Source: Calycina herbarum (Eukaryota > Ascomycota > Leotiomycetes > Helotiales > Pezizellaceae). From it: 64,000 nucleotides of DNA. The stretch lies in the NCBI GenBank assembly GCA_001414485.1, contig LLEY01000085.1:124001-188000 (forward strand), given 5' to 3'. Positions 58,178-64,000 of the stretch are shown piece after piece. Numbering within the stretch: position 1 is the stretch's first letter; each line of letters begins with the position of its first letter. Position numbers and translations under genes: made by a program. The notes beneath the pieces were generated by a model that was not told where the DNA came from, ran no database searches, and saw only the letters and a program-made list of their open reading frames with translations.

Positions 58178-58926
58178 GCTGGAGAATATGGAAGGAGTAG
58201 CACACTTGTGGGAAATCATGAGCACATTGCCTTTTGGGGAAAATTGCAAAACCAATGGTGGGGTTTCTTTGGAGTTTTGTCTGCTCTTTATGGGATCTCG
58301 TTAGAGGAAAAACAAGAAATATTCTGAGCCACCTTTCCAATTGTGAATTCGTGATTTGATTCTGATGACTGAAATGAGATAATTAGGAAAACCACACGGT
58401 AGAGAAAGGCTTGAAACAAGCTTCTAGTAAAACATGAGTCTCCACCATCGTTCTCGGAACACCTGTCAATAAACCAAAATGCTTAGAACAATGTATTCCA
58501 AGATTTCTAGCACAATAACTTCTTGTAGATGTAGATAGAACGATGGTCTCCATGAACTCTTACACTTGCGACTAGCAAATCCTGAATCCATACCTGACTG
58601 ACTTGGTTCCTGGTTGTGAACAAACGTGGTTCCAGGCTCATAACCAGCTGATCCCTGGGAAAAGTGATTAATTGACTGTAGTGAGAGAAGAACCTTCCCA
58701 GGAGTGAAGCTAGCTACTGCTAATATACATGGTATCCATATAGAGAGGCTGGAATATATTTCCAAATTTGTGGTAAATTTTACCAGAATTAGAGAGGTTC
58801 AAAACTACTTAGGAATTAATAGAAGATGTTACCTGCATGAATTCAGTACTAAAAGACCCCTCCCTGAGCCCACATCCCTTCAATATCTCCCACAGCTTGT
58901 TTTCATACCAGCTAGTCTAGTTTCTC
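58178..58926. other. Convergent intergenic region
   Basis: 3' sides of Myb-like gene 7 and the BTB gene at 58,927. Nothing else recognised. Confidence 0.5.
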
Positions 58927-59846
58927 CTACAGCGGCCGTAAAGTAAAAAAATGCAATTGACTCAACAAATCCTTAGTGAACTCCTCGTATTGTGTACCGA
59001 ACTCCCGCATAACGATCGTTGTGCAATCGCCACAGCAGAAAGACTTCAATTTCCGGCATATAAGTGACTTGAGTAAGATAGCCGGGACTGAGGTCGAATT
59101 TTCGTAAACCAATTGCCGCAATTCGTCAGTCGGTACTCCATCTTCGATTTTGTCGTAGCACCCCTCGAGATGTTGATGTACCTATCAAAACACTATTAGC
59201 ATATGTTTCTGTTATTATGAAAAAAGTCGACATGAAGTTTCCGGGAGCCTCCCGACCCTCCAAAAAAGACAATAAAATAACTACTTGGAAGAACAAGAGT
59301 TTGCCTACCTCTCCCGACAATTCTTGCAAGCAAACTTTCTCCAAAAAAATGTGGAGCTTGTGGAAATCTTCCACTTCCATGAGGAAATCAATGTCTTGAT
59401 CAAAAGGAAAAGTGCGAGTGAGAGCTTGACGAGATGAGCATCTGTTACATAAAATGAATCCAGAGTGACGCAAGGACACCAAAAAACCAAATATTCTTGG
59501 GTCGTCTTCAACAAGATGGATCTCCTTCGTCTCCGCCTCCTGGAAAGTATAGCCATTGTCGCCACCCCGAAATGCTGCTCGGAAGTACTGGCTGGACGTG
59601 GTTGCAAAGGAGTTGTTTGTTTGGAGCCGCATCTGTCGCTCACTGGGCTCTCCGATATATACTTTGACGTGGCTGGTGGTTTGGAAGACTCTAGAGAAAG
59701 ATATGATTAGCTTTCTCCTGCAATTATTCAGAGGTTTGTGGAAAAGGGTGTTGCGGGACATACCGACTAAGGGTAACAGACTCGGTGATCTCGCCCACCT
59801 CAAACTCGTCGAAAGACATCGTCGTAGATGAGTCCTCCGAAGACAT
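58927..59846 (-). CDS. BTB/POZ-domain protein (239 aa)
   Basis: Exons 59,764-59,846, 59,309-59,690 and 58,927-59,181 give 239 residues. After a short acidic start (MSSEDSSTTMSFDEFE) comes the BTB domain, about 35-120: HVKVYIGEPS, SSQYFRAAFRGG, EIHLVEDDPRIFGFLVSLRHSGF. Helices follow (DFHKLHIFLEKVCLQELSGE) and a C-terminal part with a Cys cluster (KSFCCGDC). The first intron is in phase 2 just before the BTB domain, as in the two following genes. BTB domains dimerise, and many recruit substrates to cullin-3 ubiquitin ligases; no MATH, Kelch or zinc-finger domain is attached. Specific partner unknown. Confidence 0.85.
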
Positions 59847-60659
59847 GGTCAAACAAAAGAGCTAGTTGCTTTCAATTTTCGCCACCGCCGAGGGGAGGAT
59901 GGGAAGAGCGCGATACAGGACGTTCGTAAAAGTTTTGAATCCCAAGCCAGTAACGGGAAGAAACCGAGAACGCAAAGAGGTGAGAGTTTTATAACAACCT
60001 GCGAACTCAAGGGGCGATTGGTGATAAGAATGCAGCAGCACAGTCGACAGGCTATGGCTTGACGAATCCAAAAGAGCCGACTTGTTTTATCCACTAATAA
60101 CTAATACCTCAGAGGAAACGTAGTAAGCTTTATTCACTGATTATGGAATTGACCACTTATCACCAAACATACATCGATTTTGCTACAAATCGGTGACTTT
60201 GTCTTAAACTCTTTAATGTAATGTAATAATTTGAAATCTCTTATAAGGTACAATATGTGTTCATCTAGTACTCTATGCCCCTTAAAATCTTGGAACTTTA
60301 TCTAATTAGGTAATTAAGTAAGTCAACCGAAACATTGTCAAACAATGTACTTTAATAGTCAAAATTACTGCCTAACATAGATAATTAGTCAACTTCATAG
60401 CTGGTTACTGAAATATGTCATACCGCGTACTCTTTGTTTCTACCTAAACAGCACTAGTAAGGAGGAAGTTTGGACTCAAATTCGGTTCTAATGTTGAAAG
60501 GGGTTACTTCAAGGGAGGTTTTGATGGAATTCTGGTTTCTTAAGAAGCAATCTCAGTAAATGAAGCAACTATCAATGATCCAGGTGTCCCCATTAGATAA
60601 GCGTAGCTGAGTCCATCTGCGGAAGTTTTTTCTGCGTCCTCCTAGCAGGATTCAAACAT
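59847..60659. other. Intergenic, AT-rich part
   Basis: About 0.8 kb between two BTB genes, AT-rich between 60,120 and 60,430. No gene or clear repeat. Confidence 0.5.
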
Positions 60660-61442
60660 TCAGGTGTCCTGGCTGTTATGAATTCGGCACTCCAATAGAT
60701 GGCAATCCTTTTTGTTTAGCCAAAGATGTTTTCCCAGAGCTGCCATGAATTCCTTGTTGAACTCTTTACAGCTTGAACTCAATGCGTCAACCAACTCCTG
60801 GTATTCAAGCGTGGGGGGCCCATCAGTCTCTCTCCAGTCCACAACGGTACTGTCGAAGGCATGTTCCACAATCCGCTTTCTGAGGGGTGAGTCCTGGTTG
60901 GTGTTCTCATAAACAAATGCCAAGTCCTCATTTTTGAGTATTTCCTCTCTGTGTTGCCCCTCAATCCACTCAAGAGTGTGGTCACGCAGCTCCATGAGAC
61001 CCAATTTATCAGCCAAGATATAAAGCCTGCAGCAAGTACTCATTGTTGGAGAATCAGCTCCGCTGTCGAACCAACATTGGTTTCCGACAGTGTCCTGGCC
61101 ACGAACAATCCCAGAGTGTAACCAGTATACGAAGATATCGAAGGTCGTAGGGTCTTCCTCCACCATGTGAATAGACTTCTCTTTTCCCTCCTTGAAACCT
61201 CCACCATTGCTTCGAAAGGCCGCGCGAAAGTAATCAACGCGGTCGCATAAGAGCTCTTCGTTCAGAGTGTACCCGACGCTGTCTGGACCAACGTAAACCT
61301 TCACATAGCTTGTAGTTCGAAGGCATCTGGGAGCACCAAATATGTCAGTCGCCGGTCACTTAGAGTCAGAAATTGGGAGGTTGGAGATGCGATAGAAGGG
61401 AGCATACTGGGCGAGTGAAAGATATCCTCGTGGTTCTGGCAT
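60660..61442 (-). CDS. BTB/POZ-domain protein (233 aa)
   Basis: Exons 61,408-61,442 and 60,660-61,326 give 233 residues. The short first exon (MPEPRGYLSLA) is spliced in phase 2 to the BTB domain, about 17-105: TTSYVKVYVGP, LNEELLCDRVDYFRAAFRS, SIHMVEEDPTTFDIFVYWLH. The following helices are well preserved (CRLYILADKLGLMELRDHT, EDLAFVYENTNQDSPLRK), which is the usual arrangement of fungal stand-alone BTB proteins. It is the most canonical member of the local BTB group and shares TTSxVKVYxG with the gene at 58,927. Likely ubiquitin-ligase adaptor or dimerisation module by family knowledge; substrate unknown. Confidence 0.9.
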
Positions 61443-62559
61443 CGTGGAAGCTGCAATGTTTTGCTCTCCTTCTATAGTTCCAGTGAAGTTGGGGAGAATA
61501 CCCGATGTGTTCCTTCTATCTCGAAATGCAGGAAGGCAAAAGAGCAGAAGAACCGCATGGATATGTAACGTGTGTGTGGTGATGGAAGGCCAGAAAGTAG
61601 GCGGCAGATATTTTGTGGTTCGAGTAGGTAGGGTAGCAATCTACCTCCGATGGCCCCGCGCTTTTTCTCGACCTATCAAAAAGAAGATGAGTCCTGTCGG
61701 GTTAGTGACCGCGGTAAGTGCCGAAGCTTCTCGCTCTTTTCAAGGTCGGATTGATGGTGCAACGTGTTTTCTGGTGACCTTTGTTTTGTGGGCGGTTGCG
61801 TGGTCACGTGGTTGCGAAGAGGAGAGTGAAGTTGGCGGCCACGGATGCCAGAGTCTCGAGTCCTCCTCTTACCTAGTTTGGTAGTATTAGTATCGAACTG
61901 ATTGATTTCGAGGCCGAGTTAAAAGTACTCTAGTCCAAGAAGAACTTTAGTGACTTTTCTTGTCTAAGAGAACGCGATGACGGATGGCAAACAACAACGT
62001 ATAAGTGAGGGAAAGATATTATAGTTTGGAACAATTATTAAATAATGACGATACTTACAGGAAGATTGCGAAGATGAATGATTGATTATGTCTGCCCATC
62101 CTCTGCCACTTGGACTTGGTCAGGTTAGTCTGGTTCTCTCAGACTTTCGAGAATGAATAAATCAAATGACAAGACTTACAAGAATCAATCAACAGTGAAC
62201 TATCTGTTATGCTAATTATCTCATGTTATTTTGTCAAGTTGTTTGGTAGGTTGTCTCTGACCCCTGAGAATAATTGTATTAATTTGCTGGTTTAATATGC
62301 AGTATCAGCACCGTATCAATTAGATGGTTCGTGGATCATAGAGGGGTTTATGGTTCAGGAGTAATTCCATTGAAAGGTAGGTTGAACCTCGGAATCGGAT
62401 CTGGCATCGGCCCGAATGCTTGAGTACCCGCAACCCCGTTTTCACTTCGTGGAAGTGTTACCCACCACCACCAATCGCTAAATGTCACGAACTCGCGGTT
62501 GTATCAAGCTGAAAAGCTGGGAAAGAAGGGAAGTTCTATTGTGAAGGATCTCTCTATTG
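61443..62559. other. Intergenic between two BTB genes
   Basis: A 146-codon plus-strand frame at 61,444-61,884 begins at the promoter of the BTB gene and lacks any recognised feature. Nothing else is supported. Confidence 0.45.
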
Positions 62560-63496
62560 TCACATGTAGCTACGCCGGTACTCTGGTAGTAGCCATTCTC
62601 GGTACCATTCTTGTCGGTCCTCTGAAGAAATCTTTTTAGCATCCTTATCATCCTCATTAGGTCGGTTCGCCCACTCGTGGTTACTAAATGCGTCACTCCC
62701 GTTCTTGTAATGGATCTCACACCAAATTATCTCGCAACTCTCCATATCCTTCTCAAGGTGCGCGTGGAAACTTGCAAGTGCCTCTCGATTGAAGTCGGAA
62801 GAACAACCCACAAAGAATTTAGCCATCTCCATCCATTTATTGTGACAAAGACCCTCGACCGCCATATCAACCAAAAATTTCCGAATTGGAGAGTCCTCCG
62901 ATGTATTTTCCCACACAAATGCAATGCTTTCGGGTTGAAACTCGAAGGCGCGGTAATTGAGAGTTACAATGTCGTCTTGGATGTATTCGAAGAAAGGCTG
63001 AAGCAGGAACTTCTCCGAGAAGATCCAAAGTTTCAGGATCCTTTTCTCGAACTCTAAGAAAGCCTTGGTTCCGATCCCTCCCTCCTTTTCCTCACTCAAT
63101 GGGTCCCGTCTGCAGAAGTCGGGCGGATCGAAGATGTTGTTTATGGTGTGAGAGTATAACCAGTTGATGAATAGTCCGAAACTTTCTGGGGACTCCTCTG
63201 GTAGCTCCATCTCCTTCTCACTTGCTTCTCGGAAGCCACCGCGAAAGGCGGCGTGGAAAAAGTCGGATGTCTCGCACAAGAGAGCTTCGTTGATGAGGAA
63301 GGCTTTTCGTTCGGGGCCGACGATGATCTTGACCTGGCTGGCATTTTCGATCGACATGTAACTGTTCGGGGACCTGGTTAGCGAGATAGTTGCTTGCGGC
63401 GAGAAGATCGATGACTTACTCCGCGAAGGATCGTTTGGTCTTCTCGGCGGGAGGTCGCCTATTCGAATTTGTAGTTGATGGTTGAGGTTCCGCCAT
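62560..63496 (-). CDS. BTB/POZ-domain protein (296 aa)
   Basis: Exons 63,420-63,496 and 62,560-63,373 give 296 residues; the 46-bp phase-2 intron (GTAAGT...CTAACCAG) is at the same place relative to the BTB domain as in the two neighbours. Residues 1-26 are basic (MAEPQPSTTNSNRRPPAEK). BTB domain about 40-130: QVKIIVGPERKAFLINEALL, SDFFHAAFRGGF, ESPESFGLFINWLY. Long helical part afterwards (KLWIFSEKFLLQPFFEYIQ, IAFVWENTSEDSPIRKFL). The C terminus is longer than in its neighbours, hydrophilic, and ends EYRRSYM. A longer unspliced frame exists upstream, but the spliced ATG at 63,496 gives the better family fit. Confidence 0.87.
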
Positions 63497-64000
63497 GGTT
63501 TGCGAAACAGTAGTCCCCTCGCTGGGTGACACCATAGAGTATAGCACTGGAGTTGGGGGGTGGATGTGTGTTGTGCAGTGCAGTGCACTCCTCAGGTTCA
63601 AAAAGTGAGGAGGTCCAAGATTGCTGAGGTGAAGAGCTGGCTAGTGGTCGCTTAAATCCGATTTGATGTCCGAAAACGCGCCTTGTAAGAGAGCGTGTGC
63701 CTTTTTACTAGTGATTTGCTATGTTTGGCACGTTTCAGCTATCAATAAGTAAACAGATTAATCATGATAGCCATTTGAATTTCATACATGTCCCTAGCTT
63801 GGCTTGAAGCAAAATTTTTATAAACAATTCTCAACAACCAAATAGGTTCCATGAGTTATCAATTTTGATCTTGCGTACAAAAAATACTTACAGCATAGAA
63901 AGCAAACGATGGTTATCGTGATTGAAGTATTGCTATAAAGCATTACAATAAATTGAGATTGCTGGTTTGTATGGAAATTCTATTAATGTACAAAGACTAC
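63497..64000. other. Right edge, no gene seen
   Basis: Promoter side of the last BTB gene; the final 300 bp are AT-rich without a recognisable gene. Confidence 0.5.

Overview
The window looks like nuclear DNA of a filamentous ascomycete. Genes carry short GT-AG introns of about 50-130 bp with CTAAC-type branch sites. The housekeeping proteins are eukaryotic (a Nop2-type rRNA methyltransferase, cofilin, mitochondrial Hsp60), and the left end is a transposon graveyard with the signature of repeat-induced point mutation (RIP). Small Myb-like nuclear proteins and BTB/POZ proteins in large numbers recall Leotiomycetes (Helotiales), but that assignment is inference.

1-13,490 is gene-free, AT-rich and almost lacking CpA/TpG. 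Decayed elements can still be read in it: two chromodomain Gypsy-type LTR retrotransposons, LTR copies of about 434-462 bp, two pogo/Fot1-type DNA transposons inserted one after the other into the same Gypsy copy, a solo LTR with an intact 5-bp target duplication inside one of them, and a 430-bp foldback MITE. Base composition changes abruptly at about 13,490, and a small secreted protein gene (14,029-14,653) lies just beyond.

16,007-23,490 is a conserved housekeeping block: NOP2 (-), a Get5/Mdy2-like ubiquitin-like protein (+, divergent from NOP2), cofilin (-) with an 11-nt exon, and mitochondrial HSP60 (-) with a possible alternative C terminus. After a 4-kb gene-poor stretch comes a 743-aa nuclear protein (27,448-29,802) with an acidic block and a Myb-like segment, then an orphan repeat protein (32,179-34,334) whose frame is disturbed in the middle.

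39,769-58,177 is the most interesting part. Seven small genes (three (-) genes and a fourth up to 47,066, then +, -, + from 53,004) each encode an N-terminal three-helix Myb/SANT-like domain followed by a low-complexity basic/acidic tail. Six share a phase-0 intron at exactly the same place, just before a V/I-D-W/F/S motif, so they are paralogues of one family. The 27,448-29,802 gene is a likely distant member. Four BTB/POZ genes sit among and beside them: one between the Myb-like genes (50,316-51,234) and three in a row at 58,927-63,496. My reading is a locally amplified set of putative chromatin or transcription factors next to a local BTB expansion. A joint function is not shown by the sequence.

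Exon boundaries were derived by hand from splice signals and reading frame. Every multi-exon model given closes to a whole number of codons except the orphan at 32,179-34,334, where no clean splice solution was found.
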